Origin: Cymbidium sinense | Lineage: Eukaryota > Streptophyta > Magnoliopsida > Asparagales > Orchidaceae | Direction of reading: 5' to 3' | Length of the DNA stretch: 64,000 bases | Assembly: GCA_021442155.1 (NCBI GenBank) | Contig: CM038222.1 | Span: 17,391,908 to 17,455,907 of the forward strand | The notes under the pieces: model-generated | What the model was told of the DNA's origin: nothing | The model's database searches: none | What the model saw: only the letters and a program-made list of their open reading frames with translations | Shown: piece by piece, positions 40,626 to 52,248 of the stretch | How positions within the stretch are numbered: the first letter of the stretch is position 1 | Layout: every line of letters begins with the position of its first letter | Program-made: the position numbers and the translations under genes

Positions 40626-43614
40626 AAAAACCTAAACCTAAACTAAAAAATAAAATTTAAAATTAAACCTAAAATAAAAACCTAAAACCAATACCTAAAA
40701 AAAATAAAATAAAAACCTAAACCTAAACCTAAATATTTAAAAATAAAACATAAACCTAAAAAATAAAATAAAAATAAAATGAAACTAAAAAGTAAGCATA
40801 AACATAAACCTAAACTTAAAAAATAAACTAAAATAAAAAACCTAAACTAAAATAAATAAACTAAACTAAATAAAATAAAAAATAAACCTAAATAAAAATA
40901 AAAAAATAAAAAAAACTAAATAAACCTAAACCTACCCCTTTACTTATTTTAAAAATAAAATTAAACTCTAAACCATACAAATTAAACCCTAAACCCTAAA
41001 TCTAATATTAAACCATAAACCTACAACCCTGAACCCTAAACCCTAACCCTAACCCTAAACCCTAAACCCTAAACCCTAAACCCTAAAACCCTAACTAAAT
41101 CCTAAACTAACTCTAAACCCTAAACCCTAAAAACCATAAACCCTAAAGCCTAAACCCTATACCCTAAACTAACCCTAAACCCTAAGTTAACCCTAAACCC
41201 TAAACCCTAAATCCTAAACCCTTAAAACCTTAAACCCTAAAGCCTAAACACTAAACCGTAAACCCTAAACCTTAACCCTAATCCTAAACCCTAAACATTA
41301 AAACCATAAGCCCTAAAACTGTAAACCCAAAACACTATGCCCTAAAAATCTAAAAATTAAACCTAAATTAAATAAAACCTAATAATAAAATAAATAAATA
41401 AATATAAACCTAAATAAAATATAATATAATAAAAACCTAAACTAAAACCTTAACCTAAACCTAAAAATAAAATATAATAAAAAATATAAATAAACTAAAA
41501 TAAAATAAATAAAAACCTAAACTATACTAAAAGAAATAAAATAAACCTAAAAATAAAAACCTAAATAAAATAAAAACTAAACGTAAAATAAATTTAAAAT
41601 AAAATAAAATAAAATAAAATAAACCTAAACCTAAACTAAAATAAATAAAACCTAAACCTAAACTAAAAATAAACCTACACCTAAATTAAAAAAAAAAAAA
41701 CTAAAAATAAAGCAAAAATAAAAACCTAAACCTAAACCTTAAAGTAAAAAATATAACCTAAACATAAAAAATAAAATAAAAATAAAACTCAACTAAAAAA
41801 TAAACCTAAACTTAGACCTAAACCAAAAAAAATAAACTAAAATTAAAGATGAAAACTAAAGTAAATAAATTAAACTAAATAAAAATAAAAAATAGAAGTA
41901 AATAAAAATTAAAAATAAAATAACCTAAAAAAAATAAATAAAACTAAATAAACTAAATAAACCTAAACCTGCTAGTTTACTTAATTTAAAAAAAACTATA
42001 ATCCTTAAACCCTAAGCTCTAAACCCTAAATACTAAACCCTAAATCTTAAACCTTAAATCCTAAATCCTAAATCATAAAACTAACCCTAAACCCTAAACT
42101 AACCATACAACCCTAAACCCTAAACTTTAAACCCTAAACCCTAACCCTAACCTTAAACCCTAAACCCTAAACCCTAAACCCTAAAATAATAAACCCAAAA
42201 CCCAAACAATTCATAAACTCTGAACCCTAAACCCTAAAAACCTTAAACCCTAAAGTCTAAACCCTAAACTAACCCTAAACCCAAGCTACACCTAAACCCT
42301 AAACCTTAAACTCTAAACCTTAAACCCTCAAAACTTTAAATGCTTATTCCAAAACACTAAATTTAAAGCCCTAAACCCTAAACCCTAGAAACTTAAAAAC
42401 CTAAACCTAAACTAAATAAAACCTAATAATAAAATAAAAAAACCTACACTTAAATAAATAAATAAAATAAAATAAAATAAAATAAAATAAAATAAAAATG
42501 TAGACTAAAAATTAAACCTAAACATAAAAATAAAATAAAATAAATAAAATCCTACACTAAATAAAAAAAGATAAAATAAACCTATGAATAAAAAAACTAA
42601 ATAAAATAAAAACTAAACATAAAATAAAAACATAATAAACCTAAAATAAAATAAAAACCTAAACCTATAAATTAAACATAAAAATAAAACCTATAAATAA
42701 ATAAAAAATAAAACCTAAACCCTAAACTAATAAGAAATCTAAACCTAAACCTAAAATAAAATAGACTATACTAAAATAAATAAAATCTAAACTTAAACCT
42801 AAAATAAACTAAACCTAAACCTAAACCTAAATTACAAAAAATTAAATAAACTAAAAAAAAACCTAAACCTAAACTAAAACATAAAACCTAAAAATAAACC
42901 TAAAATAAAAACCTATAAGTAAAATAAAAAAATAAAATAAAATAAGAACCTAAACCAAAACCTAAAAATAAAAATAAAAATGCAAACCTTGGAAATTAAA
43001 TAAAAATAAAAACTAAACTAAATAATAATCCTAAACCTAAAAAATAAACTAAAATAAAAAACCTAAACTAAAATAAATAAACCTAAAATAAATAAATTAA
43101 ACTAATTAAAAAATAAACTTATATAAAAAATTAAATAAACATAAATAAATAAAAAATATACTAAATTAACTAAGTAAACCTAAACCTACTAATATACTTA
43201 ATTTTAAAAAAAACCCTAAACCCTAAAACTAACCCTAAACCCTAAACCATAGTACCTACAACCCTAAACCCTAAATCCTAAACCCTAAACCCTAAACCCT
43301 AAACCTTAAACCTTAAACCCTAAACCCTAAACCTAACATAAAACCCTAAGCCCTAAGCCCTAAACCCTAAAACCCTAAACCCTAAACCCTAAACCCTAAA
43401 ACTTACAACACTAAACCCTAAACTCTAAACCCTAAACCCTAAACCAAAAACCCTAAACTAACCCTAAACCCTAAACCCTAAACCCTAAAACCTACAACAC
43501 TAAACCTTAAACCTCAACACCTAAACCATAAAGCCTAAACCCTAAACCCTAAACTAACCCTAAAACCTAAACTTACCATGAACCTTAAACCCTAAATTAT
43601 CCCTAAACTCTAAG
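40626..43614. repeat. Degenerate telomere-like array, type A
   Basis: Three units with punctuation at about 40,936 (CCTTTACTTATTTT), 41,972 (CTAGTTTACTTAATTT) and 43,190 (CTAATATACTTAATTTT). CCCTAAA blocks at 40,980-41,340, 42,000-42,390 and 43,210-43,614 are fairly regular. No gene is seen. Confidence 0.85.
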
Positions 43615-44078
43615 AATGGGTTGAACCTTGATGATAAGAAAATCATGATAAAATAGATTTAGTCTAGATCTGTGAGGCTAAGGCTAAGGGGTTAACATAG
43701 TGGGTGGTGGGGCCTGAGGTGGTGTATGGAGGCGGTCGACAAGTGGTGGTTATGGAGGTAGGAGGAGCAACGGAGGCTACAGCCATGGTGTTGCCGAGGG
43801 AGAGATCAGGATATGATGGTGGATCCTGCTACTCAAGAGGCGAGGGAGGTTCTGATGGGAACTAGAGAAACTAAAAAATGATCGATCCAATCTGCTGCTT
43901 ATGGAACTGTCTTTAAAGTAGAGACAGTTCAACTTATCTAGGGTTTTTGATTTTCTTTATGGGTGCTCATTTTTTATCTGTATCATCACGTGTGTCTTAG
44001 AAAATTTAGCGTGCTACTTGGTTGATGAAATAAAAAAGAAGAAATGTTGAATATGAATTTTTTCTCTCTTAAAAAAAA
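43615..44078 (+). pseudogene. GR-RBP 3' fragment, copy 8
   Basis: Starts AATGGGTTGAACCTTGATGA after CCCTAAACTCTAAG. The Gly-rich part is recognisable (GGTGGTTATGGAGGTAGGAG) but has several indels and stops, including near its start. The DNA end TCTGATGGGAACTAGAG and about 190 bases of 3' UTR with a final A-tract are well kept. No function is expected. Confidence 0.8.
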
Positions 44079-44700
44079 TAAAACTAAAACTCTAAACCTG
44101 AAACCCTAAACCTAATCCCTAAACTAAAACATAAACCCTAAACCTAAAACCTAAACCCTAAACCCTAAACATTAAAGCCCAAATTGTAATCTTTAAATCC
44201 TAAACCCTAAACCCTCAACTCTAAACCCTAAAGAGCTAAAGGCCTAAACCTAAACTAAATAAAACCTAAAAATAAAATAAATAAAAAAACCTAAACAAAA
44301 ATAAAATTTAAAAATAAAATAAAATAAAAATATAAACTAAAACCTAAACCAAAACATAAGCCTGAACATAAACCTCATCCTAAAATGAAAATAAAAAAAC
44401 AAAATCTAAACTAAAATAAAATAAATAAAAAAACTTAACTAAACTAAAAAATAGAAAACCTAAATAAAATAAAAACTAAACCTAAAATAAAATAAAATAA
44501 AAACCTAAACCTAAAAAATAAACCTAAAAATAAATAATAAATAAAACCTAAACCCTAAACTAAAAAAAAATATATCTAAAATAAAAATAAAATAACCCTA
44601 AACCTAAACTAAAATAAGTAAAACCTAAACCTAAACCTAAACCAAAACTAAATAAAATAAAATAGACTAAAACTAAACCATAACCTAAACTAAAAAATGA
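44079..44700. repeat. Degenerate telomere-like array, type A
   Basis: CCCTAAA block, GAGCTAAAGGCCTAAACCTA entry motif near 44,231 and a TAAA block that ends abruptly at about 44,697, without reaching a punctuation site. No gene is seen. Confidence 0.85.
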
Positions 44701-45204
44701 ATGACGGGAATCAATCAATCCGACCAAACAAATTTCAGAAAGCTTCAAGCTATGGAAGAAAGAATGAATATTCTCCAAAGTAGGATGACATAAAGCGAAC
44801 TTACCCACCAACTAAATTCAAATGACTTCGCAAGCCTTTCCACAACCAGATCAGAACACATTATTATGAGCATGCCCCGAAAGGAAGTCAAAATAAGGTT
44901 GAGGGACTCACCAGTGCAATTAGCTTTACTAATAAGAACATCCTTGAATGATTTCAAAGCCAATGATGGATTTATGCCAGAAACTCCCATAGAGCTAGAA
45001 TCCATATTGGGAGCAGCCATATTAATAGGATTTCCCCATGGGGAAGCAGAAATTATAGCCATAATCAATAGGGGTGCATCATGCGAGCAGCTAAATGCCA
45101 TCAAGCTCACCCAATTGGACGCAACAATCAGATTTGCCACAAAAAAACCACAAAGGGTATGCGCCTCTACAAGGGAAACAAAATTCTCTAGAGCACCAAC
45201 ATAG
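44701..45204 (+). pseudogene. Unrecognised ORF with one in-frame stop
   Basis: Starting at ATG 44,701, a 167-codon frame runs to TAG at 45,202-45,204 with a single TAA at codon 31 (44,791-44,793). The N-terminal part (FRKLQAMEERMNILQSRMT) looks like a short coiled coil. The rest is mixed, with LEDSPVQ-like (RLRDSPVQLALLIRTSLNDF), PIELESILGAAILIGFPHGE, IINRGASCEQLNAIKLTQLD and a basic end (RETKFSRAPT). I do not recognise the family. Base composition is balanced, unlike the array on the left and the T-rich LINE on the right. It may be ORF1 or another part of a mobile element, but no zinc knuckle or RRM is visible. The - strand frame over the same interval is a shadow. Confidence 0.5.
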
Positions 45205-45261
45205 TGAAGGAGAGAGAAGATGCTTGAACGAATAGGTTTTTGTTTAAAGATTGAGTATCTT

Positions 45262-46320
45262 GCTCCCTAAAATTATCTCCCCCAATCAAATTAGTTTTAT
45301 TAAAGGGTGATCCATTACTAAAAATGTTCTATTAGCCCAAGAGATGATTCATGATTTGAATGCCAAAGTTCGATGTGGTAACCTACTTTTTAAGCTTGAC
45401 ATTTCAAAAGCCTACGATAATATTGGTTAGGTTTTCCTTTATAAAATTTTAGCTTTATTTTGGTTTTCTAATCAAGTTATTACTTTAATTAAGAATGGGA
45501 TTGAGAATTCTTGGTTTTATACCCTTTTTGATGGTGAAGTGAATGGATTTTTCTCCTCTTCTCATGGGTTAAGGAAAGGTGACCTTCTTTCTCCTACTAT
45601 TTTCATTATTGCTGGGGAATATCTCTCTAGTTGTCTTGAGCTTATATTTAGTAGAATGCCTCACATGTTCCATAGAACCATTGGTGGGTTTTCCATTTCT
45701 CATCTTAGTTTTATTGATGATTTCATTATATTTTGCAATTCCTCGACTAATTACATTAAAAAATTATGTAAGTTCTTAAACCACTTTGGTAGGGAGAGTG
45801 GCTTAAATATTAATCATGATAAAAGTTATTTTATTAATATCTCTTCTATCTCCTTATCTAAGATCAGTGTTATCTGGAATATTATGGGCTTCTTTCATCA
45901 AAATCTCCCTAAAAAATACCTAGGGACTCCCTTATATAGAGGCATGAAAAGATCTTCTTTATTTGATGAAGTTATTCAAAAAATTAATAAGAAAATCTCT
46001 TCTTGGGAATTTCATTTACTCTCCTTTGGTGTTAGAGTTATCTTGATCAAAAGTATCCTTTGCTCTTTTCCTATTCATCTCTTGTCTACTATTGTCCATA
46101 CTCATTATATTATTTAAAAGATTAATAGACTTTTTAACAAATTTTTTGGGGTCTAATACATCTACCAAAAGATTGCATTGGGCTAGCTGGCATAACTATT
46201 GTGGTACCAATAATGAAGGTGGCTTGGGTTGCAAAACCTTAGAGGATTCTATTAATTATTTTTCCTATAAAATGTGGTGGAAATTTAAAAATAAAGATAG
46301 AAATTAGTCAAAGTTTATGC
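45262..46320 (+). pseudogene. LINE reverse transcriptase, broken
   Basis: Copies LINE RNA into DNA at the target site in active relatives. The frame begins LPKIISPNQISFIKG, with a stop where family members have Arg, continues LLAQEMIHDL, GNLLFKLDISKAYDNIG, a stop where Trp is expected, then an open 192-codon stretch from 45,539. This has HGLRKGDLLSPTIFIIAGEY and SFIDDFIIFCN at about 45,707-45,732, in place of the usual FADD, followed by GLNINHDKSYF, KYLGTPLYRG and SWEFHLLSFGVRVILIKSIL. A frame change near 46,117 leads to LHWASWHNYCGTNNEGGLGC. Motif order is that of plant L1 RT. Confidence 0.85.
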
Positions 46321-46523
46321 ATGCTAAATATTTTTAGGGAAAACACCCCCTCATTTGTGTTTTTAAATTTTGGGATTCTCCTGCCTGGAGAAAGATTTTT
46401 AATATCAAATGGAGTGCTGAGAATTTAATATCTTGGGGTATCAATTATGGTTTCTCCTTTTTTTGGCAAGGCAACTAGCTTTGTCAAGGCTGTATTGATT
46501 CCCTTCTTAATACTCATTCTACT

Positions 46524-47090
46524 ATGGTGCTTAAGGTTTATCAGTTACTTATTAATAATAATTGGGATGTGACTCAATTGAATAACCTTATCCCTAATGT
46601 GATCATTAAAAAATTTCTCAAAATTTTCCCTCACCCTAATGAACCCGTCCAACTTCTTTTTAAAATCTCTTCTTCTAAAGATTTTGTTTCTAAGGATATT
46701 TTATAGTTTATCAGACTTAAATATCAAGATTCTTTAGATTTTACCAAAATATGGAATAATAGTGTCCCCAATTCATTTTCAGTCTTAACTTAGTGCATTC
46801 TTAAGTATTATATCCCTGTGGATGTTACTCTTCTAAAAAAATGATTCCACCTCCCCTCTAAATGTCACTGTTGTTATCATATTGAAAGTGTGGGTCATGT
46901 TTTTATGAATGGCCCTATTGCTGCTAGATTGTGGAACTGGTATGAAAATGTTTTTAATTCCTTCCATTTTAATGGCTCACTTTTTATTATGCAACTTCTT
47001 GAAGCATGTTTCTCTCATACTTCTAAGGGTCATGTTAATATTGTCTTAGCTATTACTATTCTTTGGTATATTTGGATGGATTGAAATGAT
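46524..47090 (+). pseudogene. LINE C-terminal region with zf-RVT-like zinc motif
   Basis: Follows the RT. A 60-codon frame (46,524-46,706) is followed by FHLPSKCHCCYHIESVGHVF and NGPIAARLWNWY, the Cys/His pattern (C-x-C-C, E-x-x-x-H) and LW motif of the zf-RVT domain that plant L1 elements carry between RT and RNase H. The part from 46,843 to 47,082 is open apart from an upstream stop. Stops separate it from its neighbours. Confidence 0.8.
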
Positions 47091-47219
47091 TCAGAGCACC
47101 ATAATATTCCTTTGAATTATAATCATATCATTGCTACATCCAAATATAAAATTTTATCTCTTTTTAAAGCCAATCATCTTACTCCAATTGCAAAGGGTAC
47201 CAGTCTATGGCCTTGAAAT

Positions 47220-47566
47220 TTGGGATTAACCTTCCTACTTGTAATGTTTCTTCCAACCAAAAAATTATGGATTAAACCTAACAATAATTGCATCATGGTT
47301 AACACTAATGGCTTTATCTCTAATGGTTATTATGGTTGTGGTGGGATTTTAAGAGATCATGGTGGCAAGGTAATTTCTGCTTTTACTGCCCCTTTAGATC
47401 CTTGTTCTATTTTATTTGCTGAACTTAAAGGCATTCATCACGCCATTTCCATTTGTCTATAAAGAGGTTTTCCTAAGATCTTGGTTGAAGTTGAGGTTCT
47501 CCTTCTTTTAGATTTACTTAAGTATGACTTCCATGGCAATGCTGAAGTGTTTTATTGCTTAATCAT
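47220..47566 (+). pseudogene. LINE RNase H domain, degenerate
   Basis: An 80-codon frame reads KLWIKPNNNCIMVNTNGFIS, YYGCGGILRDHGGKVISAFT and ILFAELKGIHHAISICL, matching the plant-LINE RNase H type. The first catalytic Asp (normally in NTDG) is Asn in VNTNG; the Glu in FAELKG is kept. A stop follows, but KILVEVEVLLLLDLLKYD and a later frame with ISHIYREGNSCANFLANLG (47,600-47,660) show the rest of the domain, shifted in frame; the latter contains the HIYREGN motif with the late conserved His region. Confidence 0.8.
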
Positions 47567-47766
47567 ACTAGGAGTCTTCTTACTAATGTAGATTTTCAAA
47601 TTTCTCATATCTATAGAGAAGGCAATTCTTGTGCAAATTTTCTTGCTAACTTGGGGCCAAGTCTTTCAATTTACAAATGTTTTCTAATAAAGATCTTCCT
47701 TTTTTTATTAAGGTGTCTTATTAATCAAGATAAAACTGGGTTACCTAATCTTAGAAGCTTTTAGCT

Positions 47767-50066
47767 CTTCCTTCCTTCTTTGTAGTTTTGGATTACTCTA
47801 TGTGGATAATATTTCTTGGTTTTGGATATTTCCTCTACTAGTTTGGATTTGAGTTTTCTCTTTTCCTAAACCTAATTTTGAACTCTAGTATGAATTCTTC
47901 TTATTTTTTGGATTGGTTGGTGTTATTTTTCATTCCTTTGGTTTTTTTGCATTAGTTTTTGGTTTCTGGTTTATTTTTCTCCATTCATAGTGGAAGTCAA
48001 GTTTGCAGCAGGTGGAGGCAGTTTGCCTATCTTTTGGTTGTTGAGGTTATCCCTTTCTATTTGTTCCTTGTTATGGTGGAATTAGGTTGTTTTGGTGATG
48101 GGAAGGGTTTTCTCACTAGATTTATTGTTCTCTTATGTGTTTTTTTTGGCTTTGGTTATTTAATGGTTGGGTTTTTGTACAGCCTAATTTGTTTGGTCTG
48201 GGTTTGTGAGTTGGCAGGTTGCTGGTGAAATCTGGATGTGGGTATTATCCCTTCTTGGGTTGTGTTGTTCTTTCTAGAATTATTATCTACCTTTGGTTCT
48301 GGTTCTCTTTTTTAGTGGTTATTTTATTGAGGTTTTCTAGGGTGCTTGCTTTATGGCTGGATGGCCCATCACCTACTTATTTCTTACTATTTAGGGTGGT
48401 TCTTCCAGGTGCTTTTGTCTGCCCCTTTTCTCATGAGTTGATCCCTTCTCCCCTACTTCTGCTACTTCATGTGTAGGATTCTTGGGTGGGGATTGCTCAT
48501 AAGATAGTGGTTTTTGGTAGACATGTTTTGTACCGGTCCATGCGTCTGACTTTGACGGATGTTTAATGATTATTGTAGCTTGAAAAAAAATTTTGTGGCT
48601 CTTTACCCTTACTTTGTTTCTACTTTAGTTGGTTTTGAGGATATATGTCTCTAGTTTGTTGTATCCTCTAGTTATGAGTTGGTCCTCCTCCTGTATTATT
48701 GAGGCTTTGGTTGTAGGTCTTTTTTTTGAAGTGGTCAGCTAATGACTCCTAGTCGGCTATTATTAGGCCGTGGGTAATGGTGGTTGTGCTGGGTCACTAT
48801 TTTTATCATTTGGCTTATTTTTTGTACTACTAGGATTCTTATTATTCTGTCTTTGGCTATTGTCTTTAGATTTCTAGATTGGAATTTTATTTCCTTTGAT
48901 TGGGATTGGCGGCTGCTATCTGTTTCTACCTCCCTATATATCTTTGATGTTTGTGGCTTGATGACTATTGTTGGACTTTGTACTAATGGTTCTGGGATTA
49001 CGGATTTGGATCTTTTATTATTGAGGTGGTTTGCTTTGAGGCTTTCTTGGCTAGCTGTATGAATTGGTTGTTCTGGATGGCTGGGCTAATTGATGGAGTC
49101 TTTATTTTGGAAAAATTTTTGTGCTCCTTTGGTGACTGTCCTGGGAAACTGGTACTTATCTTCCTATGGCTCTATTCTTCTGGTTTCCTCCTTGGTAGCC
49201 TTGCTGCCCACTCCTCTTGCTATTAGGCTTATTATTAGATTAGGATTTATTATTATTGGCTCTTTGCATATCTTTTTGATGGAGGATCCTAACACTTATG
49301 TGTTTCCTTTTGCCTTTAGATTGTCTCTATTTAGTGTTTTTTTACATATTATGAGGTTTGATCCTATTGATTTTGTTATCCATTCTGGGTGGTGGCTTTG
49401 GTGGTTCTCCTTTAGGTTTGCTATTATCTTGGTGGATTACCTTTATATCTATCATATTGAGCTTGATATCTTGGATTGCTAGGTGTTTGGAGGTTATTCT
49501 TGCTTTTTGGAGGATTTTGTAGGCTGGTGCGATGATTGTCCTTAGATAAGTTTCTACAAGAGGTATGCTGTCAATGATGGCTTTGATGTTTTCCACTCTT
49601 TCTTCATTTAGTTGGTAGTGCTATATTTAATTGTAACCTTTCACCTAAAGTTTGGATGTTTACATATAGTGTTGCTCCTTGAAATGATTGTAACTGAGCC
49701 TGAGCCTTTTCTCTATCTTATTCCTTTTATCTGCTCTCACTCTTTATGTTTGATTAATTACTTGATTAATTATACTCATCCTTCTAAAAGCATTTTGCAG
49801 ATCTCTTTTACAGGTTTGGAGACTACTCATGGTGGATTATGTTGGTTTTAAAAGGATCATATTGAGTTTGTTGCAGCTTACATGGATTTTCATTTGTTGA
49901 TTACAATTTTTGTTTTCCTTTGCTTGCTTTCTTTAACTATTGTAATAGTTAGGGGGCTTATCTCTTTAGGATCTTTTGTAGCTTTTTAAGCATTAGCTTA
50001 GAGATTTGCCGCCTCTAAGGACTTTGTACTTTTTCTTTGTGGCAATAAAATTTTACATATTTTCCT
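47767..50066 (+). other. Long T/G-rich 3' region of the LINE
   Basis: About 2.3 kb with strong T bias and many short open frames in all + frames, rich in Phe, Leu, Trp and Val. These look like a consequence of the T-rich composition, because none shows a domain and frames overlap freely. The last 0.45 kb is shared with the LINE fragment at 14.4-14.88 kb. The middle part (about 47.9-49.6 kb) has no match elsewhere in the window. It may be an unusually long 3' UTR or an unrelated insertion. Confidence 0.55.
50044..50049 (+). terminator. Poly(A) signal AATAAA of the LINE
   Basis: AATAAA about 18 bases before the terminal A-tract (ending near 50,073), in the context GGCAATAAAATTTT that also occurs in the other LINE copy. 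Confidence 0.6.
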
Positions 50067-50097
50067 TAAAAAAACCCCCTAAACCCTAAACCTTAAG

Positions 50098-50570
50098 AAT
50101 GGATAGAACCTTGACGACAGAAACATCACCGTCAACTAGGCTCAGTCTAGATCTGGTGGTGGAGATGAAGGCAGAGGTGGAAGTTACTACAGTGTTGGTG
50201 AGGGATCTAGAGTTAGTGGATATGGAGGTGATGGTGAGAGAAGTGGTGTTATGGAGGTGGGGAGCCTGAGGTTACCCGGTAGAAACAGAGATCATGGATA
50301 TGATGGCGGATCCCGCTACTCGAGAGGTTGAGGTGGCTCTAATAGGAACTAGAGAAACTAAAGAATGGTTGATCTAATCTGCTGCTAATTGAACTGTGTC
50401 TTTACAGTAGAGACAGTTCAACTTATCTAGGGTTTTTATTTGCTCTATTGGTGCCCATTTTTTATCTATGTTGTCGCTTATGTCGTAGAAAATTTGTGGT
50501 GCTACTTGGTTGACGAAATCAAATAGAAGAAATGTTGAATTTGAATTTGTTCTCTCTAAAATAAAAAATT
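50098..50570 (+). pseudogene. GR-RBP 3' fragment, copy 9
   Basis: Starts AATGGATAGAACCTTGACGA after three telomere-like repeats that follow the LINE tail. The frame has a stop at codon 3 (TAG for CAG), then NLDDRNITVN, TAG for Gln, AQSRSGGGDEGRGGSYYSVG, and then indels. A piece of the Gly tail is lost near 50,250. DNA end and 3' UTR are well kept, with an A-rich end. Confidence 0.8.
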
Positions 50571-51774
50571 TAAAACCCTAAACCCTAAATCTTAAAATAA
50601 AACTTAAACCCTAAACCTAAAACCTAAATCCTAAACCCAAAATCCTAAACCCAAACCCTAAACCCTAAACCCTAAAAAGCTAAAAACCTAAACCTAAACT
50701 AAATAAAACCTAAAAAAAACCTAAACCAAAATAAAATAATAAAATAAAATGAAATAAAAACATAAACTAAAACCTAAACCTAAACCAAAACATCAACTAA
50801 TAAAGAAAATAAAATAAAAAATAAAAACTAAAATAAAATAAATTAAATTAAAACCTAAACTAAGCTAAAAAAATAAAAAACTAAATAAAATGAAAATAAA
50901 ACTTAAAATAAAATAAAATAAACTAAAATAAAATAAAATAAAAACTAAATAAATACTTAAACCTAGAAAATAAACCTAGAAATAAATAATAAATAAGACC
51001 TAAAACTAAAATAAAAATAAAATAAACCTAAACCTAAACTAAAATAAATAAAACTTAAATCTAAACCTAAAATAAACTAAACCTAAACTACATATAATAA
51101 ATAAACTAAAACTAAACCTAAACCTTAACTAAAAAAATAAAACCTAAAAATAAACTATAAAAAAAAACCTAAAATCTAAACCTAAAAATATAAAATAAAA
51201 ACCTAAACCTAAACCTTAAAATTAAAAAAATAAAACCTAAACCTAAAAAACAACAATAAAACTAAACTAAAAATAAACCTAAACCAAAAAAATAAACTAA
51301 AATAAAATGCCTAAACTGAAATAAATAAACCTAAAATAAATAAACTAAACTAAATAAAAATAAAAAATAAACCTAAATAAAATAAAATAAAATAAACTCA
51401 TATAAATAAAAAATAAACTAAATAAACCAAAACCTACTGGTTTACTTATTTTTTTTTAAAAAAAACCTAAACCCTAAATCCTAAACCCTAAACCCTGAAC
51501 CCTAAAATTAACCCTGAACCTACAACCCTAAACCCTAAAACCCTAAACCCTATACCCTAAATCGTAAACCCAAAACTCTAAACCATAAACCCTAAACCCT
51601 AAACCCTAAAACCCTAAACCCTAAACCCTATACTTTAAATGCTAACACTACAACCCTAAACATTAAACCTCAAACCTTAAACCCTAAACTAACTCTAAAC
51701 CATAAACCCTAAACTAACTTTAAACCCTAAACTATCCCTAAACCCTAAACCCTAAACTAACCCTAAACCCTAAG
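50571..51774. repeat. Degenerate telomere-like array, type A
   Basis: A complete unit: CCCTAAA block, AAAAAGCTAAAAACCTAAAC entry at about 50,676, TAAA/CCTAAA block, punctuation at 51,437 (CTGGTTTACTTATTTTTTTT) and a new CCCTAAA block. No gene is seen. Confidence 0.85.
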
Positions 51775-52248
51775 AATGTGTAGACCCTTGATGGCAAGAA
51801 CATCACCGTCAACTAGGCTCAATCTAGATCTGGTAGTGGAGGCGAAGGAAGAGGTGGCAGTTATTGCAATGGTGGTGGGGGGATCTGGATGTGCTAGTGG
51901 ATATGGAGGCGGTGGTCAGACCAGTAGGGGTTATGGAGGCAGGAGGAGTGATGAAGGTTACAATTATTATGGTGGTGGAGGGAGAGATCGAGGATATGAT
52001 GGAGGATCCCACTACTGAGAGGCAGGGGTGATTCTGATGGGAATTAGAGAGTCAAGAATGGTGATATTTTTGTCGCTATGGAACTGTCTTTATAGAGAGA
52101 TAGTTCTACCTAGGGTTTTGATTTTCCCTATGGGTGCTCATTTTTTATCTATGTCATCACTTGTGTCTTAGAAAACTTGGGGCGCTACAAGGTTGATGAA
52201 ATTAAAGAGAAGAAATGTTGAATATCAATTTTTCTCTATTAAAAAAAA
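51775..52248 (+). pseudogene. GR-RBP 3' fragment, copy 10
   Basis: Starts AATGTGTAGACCCTTGATGG, giving a stop at codon 3. The rest reads NITVN, TAG for Gln, AQSRSGSGGEGRGGSY, then a frameshift into a frame that keeps GYGGGGQTSRGYGGRRSDEG, YGGGGRDRGYDGGSHY and then a stop at 52,017. The 3' UTR has small deletions near 52,050-52,110. Ends in an A-tract before CCTAAACCC. Confidence 0.8.

Larger units (their letters stand above)
45232..50073 (+). mobile_element. Plant L1-type LINE with RNase H, degenerate
   Basis: A non-LTR retrotransposon on + that keeps the reverse transcriptase, a zf-RVT-like zinc motif and an RNase H domain, in the order seen in plant L1 elements. The endonuclease and most of ORF1 are not visible, so the 5' side is truncated or replaced. 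A long T/G-rich 3' region (47,767-50,066) ends in GGCAATAAAATT and an A-tract. It is followed by CCCCCTAAACCCTAAACC and GR-RBP copy 9. The same family's 3' end lies at 14.34-14.88 kb. Stops in most segments show it is inactive. Confidence 0.85.

Noticed and set aside
47959..49482. Series of membrane-protein-like ORFs downstream of the LINE
   Set aside because: T-rich composition gives Phe/Leu/Trp-rich frames in all three readings; no domain, overlapping frames, and the block ends in the LINE tail.
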